Below are positions 18,395-27,376 of a stretch of DNA of 64,000 nt, piece by piece; positions within the stretch are counted from its first letter, which is position 1, and each line of letters begins with the position of its first letter. Below the pieces are notes generated by a model, which saw nothing but the letters and a program-made list of their open reading frames with translations, was not told the origin of the DNA and did not search any database. Position numbers and translations under genes: made by a program. The stretch is from Aureibaculum sp. 2308TA14-22 (GTDB lineage Bacteria; Bacteroidota; Bacteroidia; Flavobacteriales; Flavobacteriaceae), in the NCBI RefSeq assembly GCF_040538665.1, contig NZ_JBEWXT010000001.1, forward strand, positions 1,514,501-1,578,500, read 5' to 3'.

Positions 18395-19099
18395 TTATTT
18401 ATTTTTTAAAGGTCTTTCGCCATTTAAAATCATAGCTTCTTCTATACTTATACTCAATTTCTCGGGATAGTAAGTATCGACCTCATTTTCATGATCTAAC
18501 ATTACGATCGGGTTTTTTTGATACTTGGATCTAACGATACAATTCTCTGGACTATCACAAATGAAAATATCTAGGGGAACGCCCTTCAAATCGGCATATT
18601 TTTTCTCTTTTACATAGAATATGATTGCTTTAACCATATTTTTAAATCCAGGTTTTCTAATCAATGAAACGTCTATATCAGAGTGTTCACTTAAAGTACC
18701 TTTACAAATACCACCTAAAGATACACTATATAGCAACCAACCTTTACTGGATTCTTGCTCTAATCTTTCCTGTATATCGTATAATTGATTAAAAAGATCT
18801 TTTTTAGTGGTTTTAAACCATTTTATTCTGTGAACTATCAGAACAAATAAATTATTATTTACAAACCAATTTAATGTATGGGCAATCATAAACCCAAAAA
18901 TTAAACTTTTTACAATAGTAATATTAAATCCGTAGAATAATATTAAGAATAGAATTGCCCAAAAAACAACGGTAAAAAGTATTTTATATAATTTTTCGCT
19001 TTTATCGGCATGAAAGATACCCTGCATTAACCAATTGCTGGGAAACTGTAAAAAACTAAAGTTTTTACTGTATAAAATATTTTCAATTATTTTTTTCAT
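18395..19099 (-). CDS. Membrane-anchored nucleotidyltransferase-fold protein
   Basis: Two hydrophobic segments (about 38-57 and 62-80) precede a minimal nucleotidyltransferase domain of the Pol-beta superfamily. The motif GGICKGTLSEHSDIDV (129-144) supplies the Gly pair and D141/D143, and VPLDIFICD further on gives a third acidic residue, so the active site looks complete. It could transfer a nucleotide, or a phospho-group, to a lipid-linked or glycan acceptor at the membrane; this is inference. Its start overlaps the upstream P-loop kinase gene by 17 bases. ATG at 19099 is preferred over a TTG one codon earlier. I know no characterised member with this layout. Confidence 0.72.
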   Translation of the reverse strand: MKKIIENILYSKNFSFLQFPSNWLMQGIFHADKSEKLYKILFTVVFWAILFLILFYGFNITIVKSLIFGFMIAHTLNWFVNNNLFVLIVHRIKWFKTTKKDLFNQLYDIQERLEQESSKGWLLYSVSLGGICKGTLSEHSDIDVSLIRKPGFKNMVKAIIFYVKEKKYADLKGVPLDIFICDSPENCIVRSKYQKNPIVMLDHENEVDTYYPEKLSISIEEAMILNGERPLKNK

Positions 19100-19730
19100 C
19101 AAGCAAGTAGTTTATTACTTTATCTTTAACAAGTTTATATTCTGTATTGTTTTTGATCAATTTAATATTTAAATCGTTACTTAACAACTCAAAAACTTTA
19201 ATTTTATCTCCTAAGTGTTCGTCATGTAAAGTATCCAGTTTACGGACTCTAACAATTTCCTCATCTACTTTTAAAATAACTATTTTAGAATTTTTAGGTA
19301 TCAATTCTAAAAACTTCTTACCTATCCACGTTTTATGTAAATCCATCCTTTTAGTATCAACCATTAAGTCTGCCAAGGTGTCTATAACAAAACGGTCCAA
19401 TAGAAGTGTTTGATCGGAATTTAGTTTTCTTTTATGTAAATACCATTTTATGTTGAAATCAATTAACTGAAGCATTGGAAATGTATAAGAAACGAACTTT
19501 GATTTATACAAGTTTCTTTTGCAATATTCTACACCGTTAATAGTAGTGTATTTCGTCAACCCAATCAAACGACAGTACGCCATTAAAGGTTTGGACAAAA
19601 TTTTTGGGGAACGTATCCAAACTTTCGTAATCTTATCCGATTTTTTTAAAAGTTCTTTTTCTAAATCCAATAAAAAAGTGGTTTTACCACTACCATCGGA
19701 TCCCGCAATGTAAAATACATTATCGAACAT
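19083..19730 (-). CDS. Thymidylate-kinase-like P-loop kinase
   Basis: The Walker A motif GSDGSGKTT (10-18) opens the protein, and LLLDRFVIDTLADL matches the DR(Y/F/H) region of thymidylate kinases. The lid region is poorly conserved, so it is a member of the wider TMK-like group and not the cell's Tmk. It lies inside the polysaccharide locus and overlaps the membrane nucleotidyltransferase gene by 17 bases, which suggests the two proteins work in one reaction, for example making and transferring a phosphorylated group. The substrate is unknown. It starts at ATG, 7 bases after the preceding glycosyltransferase stop. Confidence 0.78.
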   Translation of the reverse strand: MFDNVFYIAGSDGSGKTTFLLDLEKELLKKSDKITKVWIRSPKILSKPLMAYCRLIGLTKYTTINGVEYCKRNLYKSKFVSYTFPMLQLIDFNIKWYLHKRKLNSDQTLLLDRFVIDTLADLMVDTKRMDLHKTWIGKKFLELIPKNSKIVILKVDEEIVRVRKLDTLHDEHLGDKIKVFELLSNDLNIKLIKNNTEYKLVKDKVINYLLDEKNN

Positions 19731-19737
19731 GTTCTTA

Positions 19738-20853
19738 TTATTTACTATATACGGTCAACGTTTTTTCGCCCATTAAATTGTAGCTAAATAGGGTTGATGC
19801 ATTCTTAACCTGATACTCTTTTTTTGACAATAACTTGTTGACAGCCTTTAAAAAACTTTCAACGGTATTGTCAATTATTTCTCCACCCTCAACAGATTTT
19901 ATAACTTCTTTAACATCACCTACATCCGTTGATATTACTGGAACACCACAACATAAAGATTCTTTAACTACCGTTGGGCTTCCTTCAAAAAACGAAGCGA
20001 GAATCATCGCATCGGCACAGTTTATAAGGTCTGGTATTAAGCTATTGTCTAACTCGCCTAAAAAAAGAATTTGTTGCTTATGTGTTTCTGCAAGTTTAAC
20101 TAAATCTTGATATAACGAACCTGAGCCCACAATAACCAGTTTAATGTTACTTTTATTGATCTGTTTAAAACTGTTTATTATAAATTCTACATTCTTTTCA
20201 TACTCAAGCCTACCGATAAATAGTATAATTTTTTCGTTTTGCGGTAAATTGAATTTTGTTCTTGCTTCCGCTTTATCCTTAGTAAAAAACCTATTGGTAT
20301 CCACAGAGATGGGTATTAATTCTATCTTGTGTTTTATCCAAGGATATTTTTTTACATATCTATCCAAGTTTTTTTGATCAACAGCAATTAGTCTATCAGC
20401 TAATTTAAATGCGAAATATTGTAAAAAAGCATAGAACGAGCCCATTACTTTCCCTTTCTTTTTTATTACGGCAATATCTTGCCCACCGTGTAATGTGCAA
20501 ATAATTTTATTTCGTTTTCTAAGGGCTAAGGGAATGACCATTTCCGGTCTTTGAACATGAACAATATCTCCCTTTTTAATCTTTTTTAGCGTTTTTGTTG
20601 TAAATAATTTCAAGAAAAATTTAAAATTACCCAAAGAAGATTTTTTAGCTATCGAGTAAAATTCAGAAAAAATTTTACTTTGAGCATCAGTGCCTTTCAA
20701 ACTTCCACAACCAATTAAAACTGTTTTACGATCGTTTTCAATGAAATACTTGGATAAATTAAGAATATAACTCATAACACCACCAGAAGAATCCCTGGTT
20801 ATGTCTTCGTTCTCTATAAAAACAATATATGATTGTAATTTATTCAAAGTCAT
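19738..20853 (-). CDS. Glycosyltransferase family 4
   Basis: This is a GT-B enzyme with GSGSLYQDLVKLAE (donor domain start), EGSPTVVKESLCCGVPVIST (the GT4 E-x7-E region) and GEKTLTVYSK at the C-terminal helix. It likely adds a sugar to the growing lipid-linked repeat unit. It overlaps the upstream DUF354 gene by 14 bases, so coupling is tight, and is followed after 7 bases by the P-loop kinase. Sugar specificity is not readable. Confidence 0.9.
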   Translation of the reverse strand: MTLNKLQSYIVFIENEDITRDSSGGVMSYILNLSKYFIENDRKTVLIGCGSLKGTDAQSKIFSEFYSIAKKSSLGNFKFFLKLFTTKTLKKIKKGDIVHVQRPEMVIPLALRKRNKIICTLHGGQDIAVIKKKGKVMGSFYAFLQYFAFKLADRLIAVDQKNLDRYVKKYPWIKHKIELIPISVDTNRFFTKDKAEARTKFNLPQNEKIILFIGRLEYEKNVEFIINSFKQINKSNIKLVIVGSGSLYQDLVKLAETHKQQILFLGELDNSLIPDLINCADAMILASFFEGSPTVVKESLCCGVPVISTDVGDVKEVIKSVEGGEIIDNTVESFLKAVNKLLSKKEYQVKNASTLFSYNLMGEKTLTVYSK

Positions 20854-21853
20854 TGATATGTTTTAATATAACAGAAGTGGTATCGTCCCATTTGCTTTCG
20901 ATAAGATTTATACTTTTTCCCCTAGCTTTTTTCTTGGTATCCATTGTTATCGAATCGATATACTCTTTAATATCGGTAAGGTCAATAGATTCGTAAAGTA
21001 ACCCAGATTCAACTAGGGCTTGATTAACTACCATTTCCCTTCCTCCGGTATAAATTGTAGGCACCCCGAGTAATGCTGTTTCTCTTGAAACCGTATCTCC
21101 TGAGGAGATGGCGAATTGGGCATAATACAATAATGAATAAATATCGGAAACGGGTTCTTCTAAAATTATACAATCATCCTTGTAGATATCGGTTAATGAT
21201 TTATCTTCAATTGATAAAACAATTTTTAAGCCTTTCGATTTAATTTGATTAATTAATTCTATAAGTATGGAGTTTTTTTCTTTATAGTTTAAACTAATAT
21301 GTGCAATCTCCCTTATAAAAACATATTGCTCGGGTTTAATGGAATACTCTTTAAGTACATTTTCAGAAACATTCAAGTATTTTGGATTTAGATAGGCCAG
21401 TTCTTTAAAACCATGGTATTTATGTGTTTTAGAATTTGAAAATTCAATAAAATCCGGAAAAATGTGTCTTGTCGAAAACCAGTTGGCATGATAGAACGGT
21501 ATTTTATACTCAAAATCATCGTCAAATGCCAGATAAGGTACGCCACAGAGTTTTGCAGCAATAGCAGAAGTTGCTCCAAAACAAACAACTAGATCAATTT
21601 TGTTCTTTTTTAAAAATGATTTTATTTCTAAATCTCTTTTTAATTGAAACATTATTTTTTTTAGAAAGCCTTTTTTATGATTACCAATTTTCGTGATTTT
21701 AAATCCGTCAAGTTCAAATCTTAGAATTTTTTCTAATTTCCCCCTCGATCTAAAAATAATATCGATATCATGACCAGCATCTTTACGCTCTAGAATTGCA
21801 TTTTTGAAAAAATTTATATCAACCGGATGGTTTATATCAAATAATATGTTCAT
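20840..21853 (-). CDS. DUF354 family protein (GT-B-like fold)
   Basis: The N-terminus MNILFDINHPVDINFFKN and the block GATSAIAAKLCGVPYLAFDD are typical of DUF354 proteins, which resemble UDP-GlcNAc 2-epimerases and GT-B glycosyltransferases and are common in polysaccharide loci of bacteria and archaea. Late motifs SSGDTVSRETALLGVPTIYTG resemble the nucleotide-sugar site of 2-epimerases. A glycosyltransferase or epimerase role is inferred. It starts at ATG and overlaps the next gene by 14 bases. It lies between a FemAB-like gene and a GT4. Confidence 0.85.
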   Translation of the reverse strand: MNILFDINHPVDINFFKNAILERKDAGHDIDIIFRSRGKLEKILRFELDGFKITKIGNHKKGFLKKIMFQLKRDLEIKSFLKKNKIDLVVCFGATSAIAAKLCGVPYLAFDDDFEYKIPFYHANWFSTRHIFPDFIEFSNSKTHKYHGFKELAYLNPKYLNVSENVLKEYSIKPEQYVFIREIAHISLNYKEKNSILIELINQIKSKGLKIVLSIEDKSLTDIYKDDCIILEEPVSDIYSLLYYAQFAISSGDTVSRETALLGVPTIYTGGREMVVNQALVESGLLYESIDLTDIKEYIDSITMDTKKKARGKSINLIESKWDDTTSVILKHINDFE

Positions 21854-21911
21854 TAGATCAGGTTTAAATTTATAAATAGAATAGGAAATTAAATATCGTT
21901 TTAATTGTTGA

Positions 21912-22904
21912 TTATTTAATTTTTGCTAAAACTTTTACGCCTATAGATCCAATTTTAAATAAGAAAGGGTTTATAATTTTCATAAATCTACCATGCTCAA
22001 CTTGTTCTCCACCAAAACGAGACTTAAACTCTCTTACACCATAATCTTCATCTGGACTCCCAGCACCCATAAAATCAAAAAGGGCAATGTTATTTTGCAC
22101 CGCATATTCCATAGCCGCCCATGTTGCCATAGAACTAGGGTACAAATGTTTATATTCTTGGTCTAGGCCACATACGTACATTTCATAAATAATTTTATTT
22201 TTAAGTATAGGGCAAATTATACCTCCAATTACTGTATTGCCTTTATAAACCAGAAGACATTTCCCTACATTTTTTCTGAAAAATTCTATAAAAAACTCTT
22301 CTGGGAACAATGGTTTTTTCACTTTGTTCTTATATAAATCTGATAGTATTGCATAAAAATATTTAATCTCCTTTTCAGATTTGGCCTCTGCCCAATGAGC
22401 TCCATTTTTAATGGATTTTTTTATTTGACGTAATTTTGATGAACTCATCACTTTTTTCATAGAAGCCAACTCCTTTGTGTTTAAATGAAAATTTAACCAT
22501 GGCACATAATTAAAACCTAATTTGCCAAAATGGTTTTTAAAGGCTGAATAATCAAAATTATTTCTAGATTCTATGTATATTAATTTTTTACGATAATAGT
22601 TAAAAACACCTTTTAATAATGCCGTTGATGTGGATTCAGAATTATTAGTAAAAACTGGCCCTGCATAAATAATACCTCTTCTTGAGAAATATCCCTTAAC
22701 ACCTAATTCTTTTTGTATAGTTACTACCACTAAAGCTGTATATTGATCGTTTTCTTCTAAAGCAAAGACATCAGCACTAAATTCTTCAATAGAATTATAA
22801 AAATTATAAAAACTTTCTGTGTGAAATGGATTCGAATATTGACTATTTTCTAATAAATTAGTCCATTTATCTCTCCGCACTCCTTCGTTTATTAGCAGTT
22901 TCAT
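21912..22904 (-). CDS. FemAB/GNAT-like acyltransferase
   Basis: The protein looks like two GNAT-like lobes as in FemABX or CelD-like proteins: an N-terminal lobe with NPFHTESFYNFYNS and a C-terminal lobe with NTVIGGIICPILKNKIIYEMYVCGLD and the motif LFDFMGAGSPDEDYGVREFKS, which is typical of such proteins in exopolysaccharide loci. FemAB proteins add amino acids from aminoacyl-tRNA to peptidoglycan precursors. In this context, addition of an amino acid or acyl group to a sugar is possible, and an ATP-grasp enzyme in the same locus fits with amino acid decoration. The acceptor is unknown. Confidence 0.8.
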   Translation of the reverse strand: MKLLINEGVRRDKWTNLLENSQYSNPFHTESFYNFYNSIEEFSADVFALEENDQYTALVVVTIQKELGVKGYFSRRGIIYAGPVFTNNSESTSTALLKGVFNYYRKKLIYIESRNNFDYSAFKNHFGKLGFNYVPWLNFHLNTKELASMKKVMSSSKLRQIKKSIKNGAHWAEAKSEKEIKYFYAILSDLYKNKVKKPLFPEEFFIEFFRKNVGKCLLVYKGNTVIGGIICPILKNKIIYEMYVCGLDQEYKHLYPSSMATWAAMEYAVQNNIALFDFMGAGSPDEDYGVREFKSRFGGEQVEHGRFMKIINPFLFKIGSIGVKVLAKIK

Positions 22905-22960
22905 TATTTTAAAAAAATTACAATGAGTTCAATAGTAGGCTTATAAAATAATTATCATTA

Positions 22961-24019
22961 TTAGAGGTCAAGTTTTCTGTGAAACATTGATCCTAAGTTA
23001 AAAACATGTACTAAATATGTTGGCAACAATGTGAAAAACGCAACTATTTTACTTTTTGGGCTTTCTAACTTTTTAAAAACCTCAAAAATTGAAGTACCAG
23101 ATCTAAATGTTGTTAACCATAGGTATCCAAACTTGCCTAAATATTCCTTCATTGGTAAATACTTACCTACTCTAGAAAATTGATAGTTAATTTGAAATAA
23201 GGTATAAAAATTTTTCATTCTCATTTCCTCCTTGGAATGATATTTCTGTTTTGTGATCTGATCGCCGGCGTCTTGAAAATAGGTTCTGAAAACTTCATTT
23301 ACAAAAACTGTTTTGTAATTGAATCCAATTTGATCCCAAATATATTGATCAGGAAAATACCTAACACCGAAATTAGTGGGATAAGGATATTTTTTTAAAA
23401 CATCAACTCTAATACAGCCCCATTTTTCACCGCCAATACGTTGTTTGTAAAAAATCTCTTCAATAGTAGAGACGCCTTCTTTAAATGGAAATTCGTCACC
23501 AACAACTTCACCATTTTCATATTTACATAACCCAGTAATGCCAGATATATCTTCAGCTTTATATTTAGCCCAAACTTCGGTCATTCTTTCAATAAGGTTT
23601 GGCTCAAAAGTATCATCAGAGTCAGCGGGAAATAACAATTCACCTTTGGCTATATGTACTACTCTATTTAATGCAAGGTATTTTCCTGAATCTTTCTGAT
23701 AAATAACTTTCATAGGAAAAGTAGCCTTTGACTGATACTCTTCTAATAGTTCTTCTATTCCGTCGTTTGAACCATTATCAATTACAATCCATTCGAAATT
23801 TTGATTGGTTTGGGCCAATAGACTTTCCCAAACCCTATGAATTAAACGTTTTCTGTTGTAAATCGGAGTGAAAATCGTGAAAAAAGTTTGCTCCATCTCA
23901 TCTTTATTTTTGGTTGATAAATTTTCTTTTCTTGAACTTAGAATCGAAGTGTGTGTTTTATTAATGGACTTTTCTTTATTCAATTCTTCTTTTTCTAATT
24001 GTAATTCTTTCTTTTTCAT
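22961..24019 (-). CDS. Glycosyltransferase family 2
   Basis: The GT-A domain begins at FTIFTPIYNRKRLIHRVWES and carries the donor-binding ENWxxxDNGSNDG-like motif (WIVIDNGSNDG) and the DxD-type motif FPADSDD. It probably uses a nucleotide sugar to extend the repeat unit. The first 40 residues are Lys/Glu/Ser-rich and not part of the fold. ATG at 24019 is used here, but an internal ATG at 23896 starts right before the GT domain and may be the real start. A C-terminal amphipathic region (KLESPKSKIVAFFTLLPTY) may bind the membrane. Confidence 0.88.
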   Translation of the reverse strand: MKKKELQLEKEELNKEKSINKTHTSILSSRKENLSTKNKDEMEQTFFTIFTPIYNRKRLIHRVWESLLAQTNQNFEWIVIDNGSNDGIEELLEEYQSKATFPMKVIYQKDSGKYLALNRVVHIAKGELLFPADSDDTFEPNLIERMTEVWAKYKAEDISGITGLCKYENGEVVGDEFPFKEGVSTIEEIFYKQRIGGEKWGCIRVDVLKKYPYPTNFGVRYFPDQYIWDQIGFNYKTVFVNEVFRTYFQDAGDQITKQKYHSKEEMRMKNFYTLFQINYQFSRVGKYLPMKEYLGKFGYLWLTTFRSGTSIFEVFKKLESPKSKIVAFFTLLPTYLVHVFNLGSMFHRKLDL

Positions 24020-24102
24020 ACTATGCAAATTTGTTAAATGTTAAATTTAATATTATTTTAAAAACGAAATAATAGCTGTTAAATTGTAGCTTTCTTATTT
24101 TA

Positions 24103-25209
24103 CTAGACTATGCATTTTTTATAAAGATCATAAAATTCATTTATCATTCTATCAATTGTAAAGTGAGTTTTAATTCTTTCATTACCCATAATGCCCATTT
24201 GTATTGCAGTTTTCGGTTTTTTTAATAAGTATTCTATTTTCTCTGCCATATCATCAGCTTTTTTAGGTTTAACCAAAAAGCCTGTTTCATTGTTAAGAAT
24301 TAGTTCTGGCGTACCACCTCCATTGGTTGCTACAACAGGTTTTTTAAAGGCCATATATTCCATTATTGAGTTTGAAATACCTTCACCATGGCAATCCATA
24401 TTGGTTGATAACACACCAATATTAAATATATTCACAATTGATTCTACATCATGTTGTCTGCCAACAAACTTAAAGTGATCGCAATACTTTTTATCAATGC
24501 TATTTTTTATTGTATTCAAATTTGGACCGTCTCCAATGGCTAAAAATGTTACATCTTTTCTGTTTCTCAACACTAATTGTCCAGCTTCTACAAAAGTTTT
24601 ATAGTCTTTTCTCGGATTAAAACCTCCAGACATTCCTACGACATATTTGGTTGTTACATTAAATTTTTTTCTAACCTCATTTTCAGACAACTTAACGGTT
24701 GCTCTACTAAAGTCAAAACCATTATAAATACACTTTCTTTTACTTATAGGTACCCTAAATGAATCTAAACCTGCCTTGCAATTTGCTAAAATAACATCAC
24801 TAAATGGGTATGATAAATAGTTATACATAAACCTTTTTGAAAAAATTTTAAGTAATTTTCTAGGAGGAGCAGTTGATATCATAGAATTTAAAAAGGGAAT
24901 TTTTTTAAATTTACATATAGGAGCAAACTGAAGTGCAGAAATATCATCCCAACAATGTACTAAGTTGGGTTTAAATTCTTTTAATACTTTATTAAACTTA
25001 GAGAGTATTTTAATATCTTTTTTTATATTTCTTTTAAATGAATGAACTTTAATATTAAAATCATAAATTTCCTTATAATGTATATCTTCAGATAAAATAA
25101 TAATTTCAATTTCAATATTCTTTTTTATCACTAATTCCTTTATTAAGGAAATCAATCTTCTTTCCTTACCACCAGCACCTAATGATTCGATTATATATAA
25201 TATTTTCAT
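24103..25209 (-). CDS. Glycosyltransferase family 4
   Basis: The N-terminus MKILYIIESLGAGGKERRL has the GGxER signature common in GT4 enzymes. The donor domain carries FNPRKDYKTFVEAG and the EGISNSIMEYMAFKKPVVAT region. This fits a retaining glycosyltransferase that extends the repeat unit. It has a 141-base AT-rich gap upstream in which I see nothing, and is followed by the GT2 gene after 83 bases. Specificity is unknown. Confidence 0.92.
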   Translation of the reverse strand: MKILYIIESLGAGGKERRLISLIKELVIKKNIEIEIIILSEDIHYKEIYDFNIKVHSFKRNIKKDIKILSKFNKVLKEFKPNLVHCWDDISALQFAPICKFKKIPFLNSMISTAPPRKLLKIFSKRFMYNYLSYPFSDVILANCKAGLDSFRVPISKRKCIYNGFDFSRATVKLSENEVRKKFNVTTKYVVGMSGGFNPRKDYKTFVEAGQLVLRNRKDVTFLAIGDGPNLNTIKNSIDKKYCDHFKFVGRQHDVESIVNIFNIGVLSTNMDCHGEGISNSIMEYMAFKKPVVATNGGGTPELILNNETGFLVKPKKADDMAEKIEYLLKKPKTAIQMGIMGNERIKTHFTIDRMINEFYDLYKKCIV

Positions 25210-25350
25210 TTAGTTTTATTTTTTCTCATATTATCAATACTTAAGAATTAGTTCTTTTAATAATTCTTCTTAATTTTAGATGTAATACTTTAAAAATTGT
25301 TCAATCAAAACATCAATAAAAAAATGATTCAATAATCTTCAATAAATTTA

Positions 25351-26463
25351 TTACGTTATTTTAAAGTTTGATTGATATATAAAATAACCTGACCTATCTG
25401 CACTTTGCTTTAATTCATCATTTGGCTTATCCTCAAAATCACATTCTACTACATATTCTTTATTCATTATACATTTTTCTTTTACATGTTTAGATTTTGA
25501 AGAATAAAAATATACACCCGCATAACTTTGTATACTATTATCTTGTTTTTTGTTACTTCCAAATGCAATATCGATAACAGCTTTTAAGTAATCGAATCCA
25601 GTTGAAAGTTGTACAAGATCTGAGCCAATAAAATCGCCACCCATTCTTGCTCCAATCTCAGTTATATAAACTTTGTTGTCTTTTGTTATAATTAGTTCCG
25701 AGTGGGAAGCTCCATTTCTTATTTTTAAAGCATTCAACCCATTGAGTACTGTTTTTTCAATTTCATTTCTTAATTCTGTGCTATAAAATTTTGATGGCTG
25801 ATGGTGTTCTAACTCGACAAAATGTGGAAAACCAGAGGTAACTTTATCTGTAAATGTTATAATTTTATGTTTCCCATTAAAAGAAATTCCTTCCACGCTT
25901 ATTTCCTCGCCACTAATAAATTCTTCAACAATTACTTTTTTTATAAACGAAACTTTCAAAGCATAATCAATAGCTTTTGATAAATTACTTTTAGTATTTA
26001 AAACCGTAATACCTTTACTGCCAGATCTATCTACTGGTTTAATGATTATTGGATAATTTAAGCTTTCAATTTCATGCAGTTGATAATCTGTTCCTACCTC
26101 AATAAAATTGGGTATGTTAATATTACCATTTTTAAATGCGGTTCTCATTAAGTATTTATTGGTACTTATTTCTGCACTTTGAATTGAATTGCCTGCTAAG
26201 TTTAAGTTGACAGCAACATAGTTAATCGTTGTTACTGCTACATCAGACCCTATGGAGGTTATACCGTCTATTTTTAATTCCCTACAAACTTCTAATATTT
26301 TCTCTTTTTCAATAATGGATATAGGATAAAATTCATGGCAAATTTCCTTACAAACAGCACCATCTTCCCAAGCAAAGCAAATTGTATAAAATCCTAATCT
26401 TTTTGCTTTTAGCACTAATGGTTTTTGTAAATAACTTGCTCCTATAATTGCCAATTTCTTCAT
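25351..26463 (-). CDS. ATP-grasp family ligase
   Basis: The protein has a Rossmann-like preATP-grasp part (MKKLAIIGASYLQKPLVLKAK) followed by an ATP-grasp fold with IIKPVDRSGSKGITVL (glycine-rich loop), VEEFISGEEISVEG and a Mg-binding ITEIGARMGGDF near the C-terminus. ATP-grasp enzymes join a carboxylate to an amine through an acyl phosphate. In polysaccharide loci such proteins may attach amino acids to sugar carboxylates, but this is inferred. It is 4 bases after the SGNH/MBOAT pair, so it is likely in the same transcript and may serve the same decoration step. Length (370) suits the family. Confidence 0.85.
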   Translation of the reverse strand: MKKLAIIGASYLQKPLVLKAKRLGFYTICFAWEDGAVCKEICHEFYPISIIEKEKILEVCRELKIDGITSIGSDVAVTTINYVAVNLNLAGNSIQSAEISTNKYLMRTAFKNGNINIPNFIEVGTDYQLHEIESLNYPIIIKPVDRSGSKGITVLNTKSNLSKAIDYALKVSFIKKVIVEEFISGEEISVEGISFNGKHKIITFTDKVTSGFPHFVELEHHQPSKFYSTELRNEIEKTVLNGLNALKIRNGASHSELIITKDNKVYITEIGARMGGDFIGSDLVQLSTGFDYLKAVIDIAFGSNKKQDNSIQSYAGVYFYSSKSKHVKEKCIMNKEYVVECDFEDKPNDELKQSADRSGYFIYQSNFKIT

Positions 26464-26467
26464 TAGA

Positions 26468-27376
26468 TTAATTTATCAATTCAGTTCTTATCACTTTTGC
26501 TATAGATTTTGAAAAAAGATTAGCTCCTTCTTTGTTTAAATGTAATTGGTCTTTAAAGAAAATTTGTTTTTTATAAAACTCAGGATAATCTGAAAAATCA
26601 TATAATTTAACGTCATTAGTTTTCAGAATACTATCAAGTTTATTAATAATTGTGTTTGACCTATCAAATTTTAAGTATGTTGGTGATATTACACTAACTA
26701 ATTTAATTTTATTCTCTTTACAAAGTGCTATAATTTTTAATAAATATTTAGTTTTGTTATCACCCATCTTTTCATTTTCTAAATGATATGGTGCAAAATT
26801 ATTTACGTCAATAATACCTTCCAATGGTTTATAACCTAATTCATTGTCAATACTATCAATCTTATTAATGCTTCTTAAAATATGATATATTGTAGAGTTA
26901 TATATATAGAGATTGGATATCAGTTCTAATTTAGAGAATTTAGGGTTTAATTCTATTATCTCTTTAAATGCATCATTGTTACTATAATAGGGTAAAAACA
27001 GATTTAACTTTGTATAAGACTTTTCATCAATAATAACATTAGGTGATAAGTCAAGAACAACAGCTTTAGGGGGTGTATTTTTTATGATCTCTTTTAAAAT
27101 TGCATAATTATAGAAAACTCCATTTCCACCTAGCCCTAAATTATAACAACTATTATCTAAAATTTTAGATAATTCATGTGGATTATAATGATGTTGAGCT
27201 CTAGAGCTACCTAAAACAACAACTTCAGCATTAACTTTTAAATTTTTATTAATAGTACCATAATCGCTAAAATTAATTTTTTTAAATTCTTTTTCCATTA
27301 AAATACCGCAACCGTAATCAATAAAAAATATAATTATAATAAAAGTTAATAGATATTTTAGAAATGATTTTTTCAT
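26468..27376 (-). CDS. Membrane-anchored SGNH-like esterase/acyltransferase partner of MBOAT
   Basis: One N-terminal membrane helix (about 8-27) is followed by an SGNH-like domain. The motif VVLGSSRAQHHYN holds the likely nucleophile Ser in GSSR, and KDQLHLNKEG near the C-terminus supplies the Asp-x-x-His pair. Such proteins (AlgX/DltD-like) work with MBOAT proteins to move an acyl group onto an extracytoplasmic polymer. It overlaps the MBOAT gene by one base, which supports that role. The acyl group, probably acetyl, is inferred. The protein should face the periplasm. Confidence 0.83.
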   Translation of the reverse strand: MKKSFLKYLLTFIIIIFFIDYGCGILMEKEFKKINFSDYGTINKNLKVNAEVVVLGSSRAQHHYNPHELSKILDNSCYNLGLGGNGVFYNYAILKEIIKNTPPKAVVLDLSPNVIIDEKSYTKLNLFLPYYSNNDAFKEIIELNPKFSKLELISNLYIYNSTIYHILRSINKIDSIDNELGYKPLEGIIDVNNFAPYHLENEKMGDNKTKYLLKIIALCKENKIKLVSVISPTYLKFDRSNTIINKLDSILKTNDVKLYDFSDYPEFYKKQIFFKDQLHLNKEGANLFSKSIAKVIRTELIN

